Assembly (NCBI RefSeq): GCF_003963535.1 | Contig: NZ_CP034539.1 | Location: forward strand, 4,960,001 to 5,024,000 | Length of the DNA stretch: 64,000 bases | Reading direction: 5' to 3' | Origin: Streptomyces cyaneochromogenes | GTDB lineage: Bacteria; Actinomycetota; Actinomycetes; Streptomycetales; Streptomycetaceae | Shown here: positions 24,825 to 32,473 of the stretch, one piece after another | Layout of the letters: each line of letters opens with the position of its first letter | How positions within the stretch are numbered: position 1 is the first letter of the stretch | Made by a program: the position numbers and the translations under genes | The notes under the pieces: generated by a model | The model's database searches: none | The model's input: only the letters and a program-made list of their open reading frames with translations | What the model was told of the DNA's origin: nothing

Positions 24825-26942
24825 ATGACGGACATCACCAGCCGTCCATCCATCGAGGCCGAGAAGACACCCGAACCGGTGTCGCTCGCTAAGCCCGAAC
24901 AGCCCGTCGACCAGGCCGAACGCGCTTCGGGGCCCCGCCGCCGTGTTCGCATCGACTCGCTTCGGCGGGTGTTCATCGACGTTCGCCAGAAGCCCACGTA
25001 CCGGTTCACCGTCCGCCACGGCGCCTACGTGTGGGGCGGCGCACGCATCCTCACCCGCCGCGGCTGGGAGGCCCGCACCACGGCCGTGCACGCCCGGATG
25101 ATGCGCATCGCCGAAGCCTCCGGGAACGAGGAGCTGCTGCGCACGTGGGAGCAGCGCGCCTACGCCTACCGGTTCGCCCGGCACAAGCGGCGCATGGACC
25201 TGCTACAGATGGCGATGAACGCCCCGCGGGCGATGGCCTCCGCAGCCATGGGCTTCGGCGGGCTGCTGCTGATGCTCGGAATCATGCTGGCCGTCTACAA
25301 CCACGACGTCCGCGACGTCCTCGCCCCGACGAACGCCGTGATCGAGTTCGTCGGCTGGGTGGCGTTCCTCGCCGGCGTCATCTGGGAGCCGCTGCTGTAC
25401 TCCCTGCCCGTCCTGGCCTTGGGCGGCGCGTGGGCGGTCGGCAAGAACCAGAAGACCGCACCCACCTGGGCCCTGCCCGCAGACACGGGTGAGCAGGGCG
25501 TCATCCCCGACGAGAACGCCATCCTGCGCGCACTGGGCAAGCTGTCGATTCCGCAGCTCAACGCGGCCATCAAGGAAGGCTGGCAGCCCCGTTGGGTGCA
25601 GCCCACGACCAGGCTCGGCAACGGCTATCACACGCAGCTTCAGCTGCCGATGGGCGTCACTGTCGAGATGGTCAACGCCAAGAAGAACGTTCTTGCGCAC
25701 AACCTGATGCGCAAGCCCGTCGAGACCTGGCCGACCGAGCCGCCCAACATGCCCGGCGTCCTCGACCTGTGGGTCGCTGACCAGGGCTCACTGAACGGCC
25801 CGGTACCCGACTGGCCGCTGCTGCACGAGGGCACCACCGACTACTTCAAGGGCGTCCCCGTCGCCGTCTCCCAGCGCGGCGAACCCATCATCGGCAAGCT
25901 CATGGCCGCGAACTGGATCGTCGGCGGCATCATGGGCTCCGGCAAGACGTCCATCGTCGTCTCGCTGCTGCTCGGAGCCATCCTCGATCCGCTGGTCATC
26001 GCCGAGGTGTACGTGATGGCCGCGAACGTGGACTACGACCCACTCAGGCCGCGCCTGCGCAACCTGGTCAAGGGCGACGACCCCGAGGAACTGCGGGCTG
26101 CCCTGGACGCGCTGCGGGGCCTGGCGAACGAGGTGACCGAGCGCGGCAAGCTGCTGGAGGAACTCGGCGGCGAGTCGACCAAGCTCACGCGCGAACTGGC
26201 GCTCAAGGACCCGCGGATGCGGCCGAAGGTCGTCGTCTTTGACGAGTGCCACGAGCTGTTCATGAACAAGGAGTACGGCAAAGAGGCCGCTGAGCTGGCC
26301 ATTCGCGTCATGAAGAAGGCCCGCAAGGTGGGCATCACCCTCATCTGGGTCACGGTCTCTCCGACTGCGGACAGCATCCCGCGCGACGTCACCCGCAACA
26401 CCTCCCACCGTGTGGCGTTCGCGGTCGGCGACCAGGTCGCGAACGACGGCCTGCTCGGCTCCGGCAAGTACAAGGCCGGCATCCGCGCCACCGAGCTGGT
26501 GCCTGGCCAGGACGTGGGCACAGCGGTCACCTACGGGTTCACCTCGAAGCCGTTCGAGATCATCCGGTCCCACTACGTCCAGCGAGACGCCGAGCGAGGC
26601 ATCGACGAGGTGACGCCGGTCGTCGAGCGCGCCATGGCGCTGTACGAGGGCGGGCCGGCCGACGCGCCCGCGTTCGCCCCCGTCGACCACCTGGCCGACA
26701 TCGCGGCCGTCTTGGGGCACGAGACGAAGATGCTCACGCTGGACGTGCTGCGCGGCCTGCAGGACCGCAACGCAGTCGAGTACGGCAGCTGGTCGTTCCG
26801 CGATCTGAGGAGCGTCCTCGACGACGCCGGGCACGGCGAGTACAAGACGGGCGGCAAGATGCACGTCAGTCTCGACCGGATTCTCGACGCAATCGCGGCC
26901 CGCGAGGACGACCTCGACGACGAGGGAGGCACCGAGGAGTAG
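24825..26942 (+). CDS. FtsK/SpoIIIE-family DNA translocase (TraB-type transfer protein)
   Basis: 705 residues. Two membrane helices (about 140-205) separate a basic N-terminus from the motor. Walker A GGIMGSGKTS lies near 367-376 and Walker B KVVVFDECHELF near 466-478; LIWVTVSPTADSIPRDVTRN is the typical FtsK/TraB sensor region. The C-terminal 90 residues include a helix-turn-helix-like part (RDLRSVLDDAGHGEY). TraB hexamers move double-stranded DNA between hyphae in Streptomyces and replace the type IV machinery. A cluster of GCCTCCC repeats follows directly, a candidate target site. Confidence 0.9.
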   Translation: MTDITSRPSIEAEKTPEPVSLAKPEQPVDQAERASGPRRRVRIDSLRRVFIDVRQKPTYRFTVRHGAYVWGGARILTRRGWEARTTAVHARMMRIAEASGNEELLRTWEQRAYAYRFARHKRRMDLLQMAMNAPRAMASAAMGFGGLLLMLGIMLAVYNHDVRDVLAPTNAVIEFVGWVAFLAGVIWEPLLYSLPVLALGGAWAVGKNQKTAPTWALPADTGEQGVIPDENAILRALGKLSIPQLNAAIKEGWQPRWVQPTTRLGNGYHTQLQLPMGVTVEMVNAKKNVLAHNLMRKPVETWPTEPPNMPGVLDLWVADQGSLNGPVPDWPLLHEGTTDYFKGVPVAVSQRGEPIIGKLMAANWIVGGIMGSGKTSIVVSLLLGAILDPLVIAEVYVMAANVDYDPLRPRLRNLVKGDDPEELRAALDALRGLANEVTERGKLLEELGGESTKLTRELALKDPRMRPKVVVFDECHELFMNKEYGKEAAELAIRVMKKARKVGITLIWVTVSPTADSIPRDVTRNTSHRVAFAVGDQVANDGLLGSGKYKAGIRATELVPGQDVGTAVTYGFTSKPFEIIRSHYVQRDAERGIDEVTPVVERAMALYEGGPADAPAFAPVDHLADIAAVLGHETKMLTLDVLRGLQDRNAVEYGSWSFRDLRSVLDDAGHGEYKTGGKMHVSLDRILDAIAAREDDLDDEGGTEE

Positions 26943-26959
26943 GGGAGTTCTCCCTACCC

Positions 26960-27086
26960 GCCTCCCCACCCTGCCTCCCTATACATGACCTGCGGAAATG
27001 GCCAGTCAGGGAGGCAAGGGAGGCAGCGCCGGAGAGACGCGCCGCCCCCGGAAAACGGGGGGCTGGCCTCCCCTCCGCTGCCTCCC
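26960..27086. repeat. six GCCTCCC repeats after the translocase gene (candidate transfer site)
   Basis: GCCTCCC occurs at 26960, 26973, 27066 and 27080, and its complement GGGAGGC at 27009 and 27018. Some pairs can form hairpins (GGGAGGCAGCG with CGCTGCCTCCC). TraB proteins recognise short direct repeats at a cis-acting locus usually near traB, so this cluster in a non-coding gap is a candidate. It could instead be a regulatory leader for the next gene. Confidence 0.5.
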
Positions 27087-27111
27087 TCCCCCACGTCTTG
27101 AGAGGACACCT

Positions 27112-27735
27112 GTGACCGCCATATTCGACTCGCCGGCGGAGACGCTCGGTGAGCACATCGGCCGCCTCGCCGCCATCGAGGGCGAGGCCGACACCGTGCA
27201 GGCATGGCAGCCGATGCTCATACCGGGGCTGCTGCAGTCCTACGCCTACGCGTGCGCCGCGATCCACGCGACCGCTCCGGCACTGCCGCTCGAGGTCGTC
27301 TCCGAACGAGCCGAGGCACGCCGTCATCGCATCGACCGCCTCGGCCGGCCCGGCGCCCGCAGCGTCGCCGTCATCGTCGACGAGAGCGCCCTGTACCGAC
27401 CCGTGGGCGGCTACGCAGCACTCGCCGACCAGCTCGAGCACCTGCTTGCCCTCGAGGCGCTCCAGCCGTCGCTGAGCGTGCGCGTGCTGCCGCAGGGCAT
27501 TGAGGCCCATCCCGGCCTGGCCGGGGCGTTCACGCTGTACCGAGCGGCTGGGCAACGGGCCGTGTTCGTCGAGTCGTTGACGTCTTCCGAGATCACCACC
27601 CGCCCGGACGACGTCGCCGCCTACAGTTCCACGTGGGATCGGCTCCGCGGCCTCGCGCTTTCGCCCCAGGAGTCGGTTGAGCTCATCGACGGTACGAGGG
27701 AGACACTGTGCCGCAGGCTGCAGAAGAGCCGCTGA
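27112..27735 (+). CDS. DUF5753 (Scr1-type) protein lacking the usual HTH
   Basis: 207 residues from GTG 27112 with GAGAGGA ahead. The whole protein is DUF5753: VQAWQPMLIPGLLQSYAYA, VSERAEARRHRIDRL, VDESALYRPVGG and VRVLPQGIEAHPGLAGAF. Normally an XRE helix-turn-helix stands in front of this domain; here it is absent, so it may work only through partners. A DUF397 gene overlaps its 3' end. Such pairs have been described as toxin-antitoxin-like. Confidence 0.8.
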   Translation: MTAIFDSPAETLGEHIGRLAAIEGEADTVQAWQPMLIPGLLQSYAYACAAIHATAPALPLEVVSERAEARRHRIDRLGRPGARSVAVIVDESALYRPVGGYAALADQLEHLLALEALQPSLSVRVLPQGIEAHPGLAGAFTLYRAAGQRAVFVESLTSSEITTRPDDVAAYSSTWDRLRGLALSPQESVELIDGTRETLCRRLQKSR

Positions 27736-27899
27736 TCTGGAAGACGTCGACGTACACCGACTCCGGGTCATGCGTGGAATGGGCACGGCCCGCCGCGGGC
27801 GTCCTCGTTCGCGACACCAAGGCCCGTGAGCGGGCGCGCGTACCGTTCGGCCCAGCCGCCTGGCAAGGCTTTGTCGACTGGGCGAAGCAGGGCCAATAG
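27708..27899 (+). CDS. DUF397 protein
   Basis: 63 residues: WKTSTYTDSGSCVEWARPA, then VLVRDTKARERARVPF and AAWQGFVDWAKQ, a typical DUF397. It overlaps the DUF5753 gene by 28 bp in another frame, showing tight coupling of the pair. Confidence 0.85.
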   Translation: MPQAAEEPLIWKTSTYTDSGSCVEWARPAAGVLVRDTKARERARVPFGPAAWQGFVDWAKQGQ

Positions 27900-27966
27900 G
27901 CGCCCTGTTGCTGTCGGCGGACTGCCGCCAGGATGATCCCGACAGCCGTCGACGAGGGGCCCGTAC

Positions 27967-28338
27967 ATGGACGATGTGGAAGTGCCTTACCGAACCTTCG
28001 AGTACCTGCTGACAGGCTTCGTTCATGGTGAGGCGGTGGACGCTGGCCAGCGCTACACGGGCGGAAACGTGGCCCACCCGGGCGATCCCTTCGGTGACGT
28101 GTTCGGCTGGCTGTGGGACAACTGGCGTGACACGGCAGTGTCGTCTTTCGCGCAGCTGCTGGCCACGGCGCGGGACAACGCTCCCGACGGCGTAGAACTG
28201 CGGATGGACGCCTTGATCAAGGGCCTTCAATTCGCTTTGCACCGGTCTCGCTTGTCGGATGCCGGAGAGTTCGACGATGTGGAGCGCACACTCCGCGCGA
28301 AAATGCCCGAGCACTTCGGCGGCCGAACAGACCTCTAG
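27967..28338 (+). CDS. hypothetical protein
   Basis: 123 residues: VPYRTFEYLLTGFVHGEAVD, FGWLWDNWRDTAVSSFAQLL and ALIKGLQFALHRSRLSDAGEF. Soluble and mostly helical. Not recognised. It ends the rightward block; a strong terminator follows 14 bp after its stop. Confidence 0.6.
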   Translation: MDDVEVPYRTFEYLLTGFVHGEAVDAGQRYTGGNVAHPGDPFGDVFGWLWDNWRDTAVSSFAQLLATARDNAPDGVELRMDALIKGLQFALHRSRLSDAGEFDDVERTLRAKMPEHFGGRTDL

Positions 28339-28351
28339 CTGAACGGCAAAC

Positions 28352-28393
28352 GGCCCCCTGCATGGTCATCGCGACCGAGCAGGGGGCCTTTTC
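28352..28393 (+). terminator. rho-independent terminator
   Basis: Stem GGCCCCCTGC/GCAGGGGGCC with a 17-base loop, followed by TTTTCTT. It closes the rightward gene block. Confidence 0.8.
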
Positions 28394-28407
28394 TTGTGTC
28401 CCCGCGT

Positions 28408-28426
28408 GTGCCATATCAGTGCCATC
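28408..28426. promoter_or_regulatory. internal paired GTGCCAT motif
   Basis: GTGCCATATCAGTGCCATC: two GTGCCAT units again 11 bp apart, as in the sites near attL and attR. An inverted pair also occurs at 43937-43954 inside a coding region. These may be extra integrase or regulator sites, or a general operator of the element. Confidence 0.4.
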
Positions 28427-28484
28427 GCTGCCAGAAACCCGCAGGTCAAGGCCATCAAATCGCACACCTTATGCGGTTAGGAGG

Positions 28485-29066
28485 TCATCCGTGCTCGCCC
28501 ATCGCCGCGCGAAGCCAGTCGAGGGGGGCCTGCGCCAGAAGCTGGTCGGCGAGCAGCTGGCCGGACTTGGTGACGATCCGGGCGCGGCTGTTGTCGACCC
28601 ACCGCTGGGCCGCCTCGTATCCCTGGCCCTTGTACTCCAGGCCCTGCAGCATGCACTCCAGCTTGTCCGCGTCGCGTGCGCAGATGGCTTCTGGTGTCTC
28701 GCGCGCCTCGTACTCGGCGACGACAGCGCGGACAGCGTCGCGCAGCACCTCGGGCATGCCGGCCGTCTGGTCCGCCGTTACCGCCACCGGGTCGCCCGGG
28801 GCCGCGTACTTCTTGCCCAGGTGGTTCACGTCGCCCGTGCGCGTCTCCTGCGAGTCGTGCCACACCGCGAGGTGCGCGGCCCGCGCGGCGTCGGCGCCCT
28901 CCAGGGTTGCGATGACCGAGGCGATGACGGACGTGCGCCATGCGTGCTCGGCGACACTCTCGGGGTCACGAACGCCCGCCATCCACCACCCTGTTCGGCG
29001 GGCCGTCTTCAGCGTTCCTGCCTCCCACAGGAAGTGAGCTACGTCCGCCAGGTCCTGGTCACCCAC
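28485..29066 (-). CDS. HD-domain nucleotide phosphohydrolase (YfbR/HDDC2-like)
   Basis: 193 residues. HD motifs are in the usual places: ESVAEHAWRTSVIA (first His), HLAVWHDSQETRTGDVNHLGKKY (His-Asp), and DADKLECMLQGLEYKGQGYE with the final Asp. This layout matches 5'-deoxynucleotidases and related HD proteins that dephosphorylate deoxynucleotides. It lies 12 bp after an XRE regulator gene and is probably co-expressed with it. A role in adjusting nucleotide pools or in defence is speculation. Confidence 0.85.
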   Translation of the reverse strand: MGDQDLADVAHFLWEAGTLKTARRTGWWMAGVRDPESVAEHAWRTSVIASVIATLEGADAARAAHLAVWHDSQETRTGDVNHLGKKYAAPGDPVAVTADQTAGMPEVLRDAVRAVVAEYEARETPEAICARDADKLECMLQGLEYKGQGYEAAQRWVDNSRARIVTKSGQLLADQLLAQAPLDWLRAAMGEHG

Positions 29067-29078
29067 GGGTGTCCCCTT

Positions 29079-30248
29079 TCACGCCTCGGCGAGGCGGATT
29101 GCGTACCGGATTCCCTCCAGCTCCCGCCGAGCCTGCGGCGACAGCCCGGAGTCATCCAACATCACCGGGAGGCGTTCGCGTAGGGCATGCCCGGCGGCCG
29201 ACCGCGCACGCAGCAGGTTCGGGCGGGCGGCCAGCAGCGTCCAAAGGGTGTGGACGTTGAGATCGAAGAAGCCATGCTTCGGTGTGAGGCCCCGGACCAG
29301 GTGGGCCATCAGCCGTTCACCGTGCCAGGGTCCGGGCGTCGCCTCGCCGATGAAGTCGTCCGACAGTTGGACGTGCGGGGACTCCCCGATCCAGTACGCC
29401 CAGTAGTTCAGGTTCGCCGCCTCGGCCCGGTCGTTGTCGCCGAGGGTGCGGCCGATGAAGTGGGCCATTCGGTCTCGGTCGCCCTGGCGCGCGGCTACGG
29501 CGGCCACGGATCGGGAGTTGAGCCACTGCGTCAGCCAGTCGTCCGGCCGCTCGGTCCGCTGCTGGTGCGCCAGCCACTCGGAGGTATCGGCGTCCTGGTC
29601 GAACCCGGCGAGGTAGAGGGCCTGCCGGCGCAGAAGGAAGTCCCGGCCGCCTCGGGCCTGCTCGGCGGTCTCCCGCATGCGGCTGAAGAAGCGGCGCCGG
29701 TCGACCGTGGGTAGTTCCGGCGCCGTCGGCACCGGGCCGCGGCGCGGGCGAGGGGGAGCCGGGAGTTCGCGCACGGGGCTGGGTGGGACTCCGTTGAGGG
29801 GCCAGGTCAGCACCTCGACGAGGTCGCGCTGCATGACCCAGGCGCCGAGCGGGTTGGGCCCGGCGGGCGCCTCGTCTTCCAGCGCGCTGGCCAGCAGCAT
29901 GTCGGCTTCCATCGCGCGTTCGAGGGCGGCGAGCAGGGCGGGCGCTGTACCCATCTGCATAAGCCGGTGGCGATGCACCAGCATCTGGCCCACCGGCAGG
30001 GAGGTGAGCGGCCGGCGCCCCGTCTCCCACCCGGCGATCGTGTCCGGCGCCACCCCGAAAAGCTCGGCGAGGCTGTCCTGCGTGTGCCCCAACTGCTCAC
30101 GGATGACCCGGAAGACGTAGCCCGAGATGATGCCCGCGCGCCCTCGTCCGGGCGTTCCCTGACCCCCGGTCGGGGTTCCGTTCGCCTGCTGCCCCATGGC
30201 GTCCCCTTGCCCGCCCACAGCGGGCCCGTTACCCGTACTCACGGTCAC
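29079..30248 (-). CDS. XRE-family regulator with large C-terminal domain
   Basis: 389 residues. An HTH at about 40-95 (IISGYVFRVIREQLGHTQDSLAELFGVAPDTIAGWETGRR) is followed by a Pro-rich hinge and about 200 helical residues, as in TPR-type XRE regulators of Streptomyces. ATG 30248 is used; MGQQANG at 30197 is an alternative. A 10-bp inverted repeat sits just upstream in the divergent promoter and may be its operator. Confidence 0.85.
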   Translation of the reverse strand: MTVSTGNGPAVGGQGDAMGQQANGTPTGGQGTPGRGRAGIISGYVFRVIREQLGHTQDSLAELFGVAPDTIAGWETGRRPLTSLPVGQMLVHRHRLMQMGTAPALLAALERAMEADMLLASALEDEAPAGPNPLGAWVMQRDLVEVLTWPLNGVPPSPVRELPAPPRPRRGPVPTAPELPTVDRRRFFSRMRETAEQARGGRDFLLRRQALYLAGFDQDADTSEWLAHQQRTERPDDWLTQWLNSRSVAAVAARQGDRDRMAHFIGRTLGDNDRAEAANLNYWAYWIGESPHVQLSDDFIGEATPGPWHGERLMAHLVRGLTPKHGFFDLNVHTLWTLLAARPNLLRARSAAGHALRERLPVMLDDSGLSPQARRELEGIRYAIRLAEA

Positions 30249-30254
30249 TACAAG

Positions 30255-30292
30255 CGGTAATCACGACTACCTACTGTCATGGGTGATTACCG
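30255..30292. promoter_or_regulatory. operator-like inverted repeat between divergent genes
   Basis: CGGTAATCAC (30255-30264) and GTGATTACCG (30283-30292) form a perfect 10-bp inverted repeat with an 18-bp centre. It lies 6 bp from the start of the XRE gene, in the gap to the rightward gene at 30324. Autoregulation is likely. Confidence 0.65.
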
Positions 30293-30323
30293 GGCAACTC
30301 AGCGTAGTGGGAGTGATGCCACC

Positions 30324-30722
30324 ATGACCGCCCCCAGCGGAGAACTCGCGCGCACGGCGGGGACAGACGTGCATCCGCCGGACATCGAGACGATGCGCGC
30401 CACTGCAGCCCGAGCCCTCGGCCCGGACGATGGGCCTGACGCCCTCCCGCCAGGCTCCGAAGAGATCGAGATCCTCGACAGCACCCTGCGCGGCCAGCTG
30501 GCGCTGATCCTCCCCGAGGTCGAACGGGCAGTCGGCCCGCGGCCCAAGGACGTACAGGCGTACTGCGCCCTCGCCTGCGTCGGCGAAGCGCGCCGGAAGC
30601 TGACGGTCACGCCACGCCCTGTGCTCGATGCCCGCGTCGCCCACGCCCGGCGCCTGGCCCGGTCCCTGGCAGCCCTGTGCGACCACTACGAGCGGATCAA
30701 CGCTGGCACGGCCAGCCATTAG
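30324..30722 (+). CDS. DUF6415-like protein
   Basis: 132 residues. IETMRATAARALGP, EEIEILDSTLRGQLALILPEV and AVGPRPKDVQAYCALACVGEARRKL match what I know of DUF6415, a Streptomyces family found beside XRE regulators. ATG 30324 is preferred over the upstream ATG, which overlaps the operator. Function unknown. Confidence 0.65.
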   Translation: MTAPSGELARTAGTDVHPPDIETMRATAARALGPDDGPDALPPGSEEIEILDSTLRGQLALILPEVERAVGPRPKDVQAYCALACVGEARRKLTVTPRPVLDARVAHARRLARSLAALCDHYERINAGTASH

Positions 30723-30891
30723 CCCCCCTTCTGCCAGGGGCCGCACGCCTCTGGCAGAAGGGGTCTGCAAGACCCCCGCCCCGGTGTCCACGCCCCTGGA
30801 CAGGTCGAGCACCGAAGCGGGGCGGCAAGTCCCCGTCAAGAGACCGACCGGCTTTGACCGTAGTCGGCCCGAGCAGCCGAAGGAGGTAGCC

Positions 30892-30984
30892 ATGCGCAGC
30901 ACTCTGGGAACCGTCGCCACGTGGCCGCCCGTACCCAAGCCCGACGACGACCCGCCCACCCCGCCGCCCAACGACAACCAGTAG
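30892..30984 (+). CDS. 30-residue proline-rich peptide
   Basis: AAGGAGGTAG at ideal distance before ATG. The peptide runs MRSTLGTVATWPP and ends in a Pro/Asp-rich tail (DDDPPTPPPNDNQ). No modification enzyme is nearby, so a RiPP precursor is not supported. The strong ribosome site suggests real expression. Confidence 0.5.
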   Translation: MRSTLGTVATWPPVPKPDDDPPTPPPNDNQ

Positions 30985-30996
30985 GAGCAGCAGGCC

Positions 30997-31185
30997 ATGG
31001 CCACTAGTAACAGGTACCGCCCGCCCACACCTCGGGACATCGCCGAGGACGACTGGCAGACCGACCAGGCTCGGGGCCGGCGTTACTGCCCGGTGCACCC
31101 CAGCCAGCAGATGATCCCCATGCTGGCCGGACCGGACGTCGACATGTGTCCGCTGCCTCACGGCGAGGACGACTCGGCAAGCTAG
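30997..31185 (+). CDS. small hypothetical protein with Cys pair
   Basis: 62 residues: YRPPTPRDIAEDDWQTDQ, then RRYCPVHPSQQMIPMLAG and VDMCPLPHGED. Two Cys-Pro motifs with nearby His suggest a small metal site. It starts 12 bp after the peptide gene, with AGGAGCAG upstream. Confidence 0.55.
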   Translation: MATSNRYRPPTPRDIAEDDWQTDQARGRRYCPVHPSQQMIPMLAGPDVDMCPLPHGEDDSAS

Positions 31186-31375
31186 AGCCCTGGCTGATCC
31201 CGCTCGCCCTCGCTCCAATCCCCCGGAGGGCGGGCGGCCTCGAGAGCCCCGGCCGGTGGGGTGCATCCCGGCCGGGGCTCCTCTACGCGACGTTGGGTCA
31301 CAGGACAATCACTCACCCTCCGCGCCCTGTGCTCGCCGCGCATGATGCTCACCATCCGCACCATTGGGGGGATTC

Positions 31376-31960
31376 ATGCGCACCCGCACAACTGCCGCAA
31401 CCGCGGCCCTACTTCTCGCAGTGCTCACCGCCTGCCAGAGCAGCGACGAACCAGCAGCCGGCGACAGTAAGGCCAGCAAGCTGAAGGCCCCGGCCGCCGC
31501 AAAGACGAGCGCCGCGCCCAGCCCGACCGAGGACGAGACGAGAGACTTCGGCGAGGTACTCACCTTCAACGACTCCGTCGGCGACGTCACCGTCAACGTC
31601 ACGGTGCTCAGCTACGAGCAGGGCATCAAGGCGCAGAGCTCCGCAGACCAGGAGTTCAACACTGACGGCTACGAGTGGGCCGCCGTCGAGATCAAGACGT
31701 GCATCACGAAGGGCACGGGCGGCACGACCCGCTACCCGTGGACCCTCGCCTACACGGACGGCGCCCGCATCGAGCCGAGCAGCGTCACCTACGGCGACTT
31801 CCCCAAGCCGGAGTACCCCTACGAAGCCACCGTGAAGGCCGGCGACTGCGTGCGCGGGAAGACGGTGTTCGCCGTGCCCGGCAACCAGCGTCCGGAACGC
31901 GTGCTGTACACGCCTGAGGCGCTCCCTGAGGGCGCCGAGTGGAAGGTCCCCAAGGCGTAA
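31376..31960 (+). CDS. lipoprotein, DUF4352-like
   Basis: 194 residues. Signal peptide with lipobox LLLAVLTAC, then a Ser/Ala/Lys-rich linker and a beta-rich domain: DVTVNVTVLSYEQGIKAQSS, YEWAAVEIKTCITKG, KAGDCVRGKTVFAVP. That is the pattern of Ig-like DUF4352 lipoproteins. It would be on the outer membrane face; in an AICE it might affect mating or phage adsorption, but this is a guess. Confidence 0.75.
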   Translation: MRTRTTAATAALLLAVLTACQSSDEPAAGDSKASKLKAPAAAKTSAAPSPTEDETRDFGEVLTFNDSVGDVTVNVTVLSYEQGIKAQSSADQEFNTDGYEWAAVEIKTCITKGTGGTTRYPWTLAYTDGARIEPSSVTYGDFPKPEYPYEATVKAGDCVRGKTVFAVPGNQRPERVLYTPEALPEGAEWKVPKA

Positions 31961-31963
31961 CGG

Positions 31964-32473
31964 CTACGCCTCGCCGAGGGCCTCGCGGGTGCGGCGGGCG
32001 GTGTCGGCTGCCGCCCACCGCGGAAAGCGTTCCTCGCTCCACCTGTGGCCGTTCAGGCAGGACATGGGCGACGGATCGGGGTCGAACACGTAGGAGTCGT
32101 ACACGGCCGCCAGGCCCGACGTGGCGCGGCACTCGGGGCAGGCGATGGGCTGCTCGTCCGGCCCGCTCGCGCCGTCCGGCAGGTGGATCCATCCGGTGTC
32201 CCGAGGACGTAGCAGGCCCTCGCCGAGCGGGTGGATGCGGTCGAGGAACTCGGGGTCGTGTTCGAGGGCGCGGCGCAGCATGCCGGCGCCGAGCAGCCGC
32301 GGGAAGCACGGCTCGGGCCACAGATGGCCGTCCGGGCAGCGCATGTACGACGGATCCGGCCCGGCGTCCTCGAGGTCGAGGGCCACTGTGATGCCCTCCA
32401 CGGCGCCGCACGTCGGGCAGCTGAAGCCGCCGCCAGGCAGCGGCCAGTGCACGACGCTGTTCGTCTCCGGCAT
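31964..32473 (-). CDS. double zinc-ribbon protein next to the tape-measure gene
   Basis: 169 residues with two similar halves: FSCPTCGAVEGITVAL ... MRCPDGHLWPEPCFPRLLGAG, and ACPECRATSGLAAVY ... MSCLNGHRWSEERFPRW. Each half has CPxC and a CxxGHxW motif, so an internal duplication of a zinc ribbon. Its start overlaps the stop of the tape-measure gene (ATGA), so the two are translated together and may form a pair. Confidence 0.7.
   Translation of the reverse strand: MPETNSVVHWPLPGGGFSCPTCGAVEGITVALDLEDAGPDPSYMRCPDGHLWPEPCFPRLLGAGMLRRALEHDPEFLDRIHPLGEGLLRPRDTGWIHLPDGASGPDEQPIACPECRATSGLAAVYDSYVFDPDPSPMSCLNGHRWSEERFPRWAAADTARRTREALGEA

Noticed and set aside
30892..31185. RiPP gene cluster
   Set aside because: Only short peptides are present; no modifying enzyme, protease or transporter is near.
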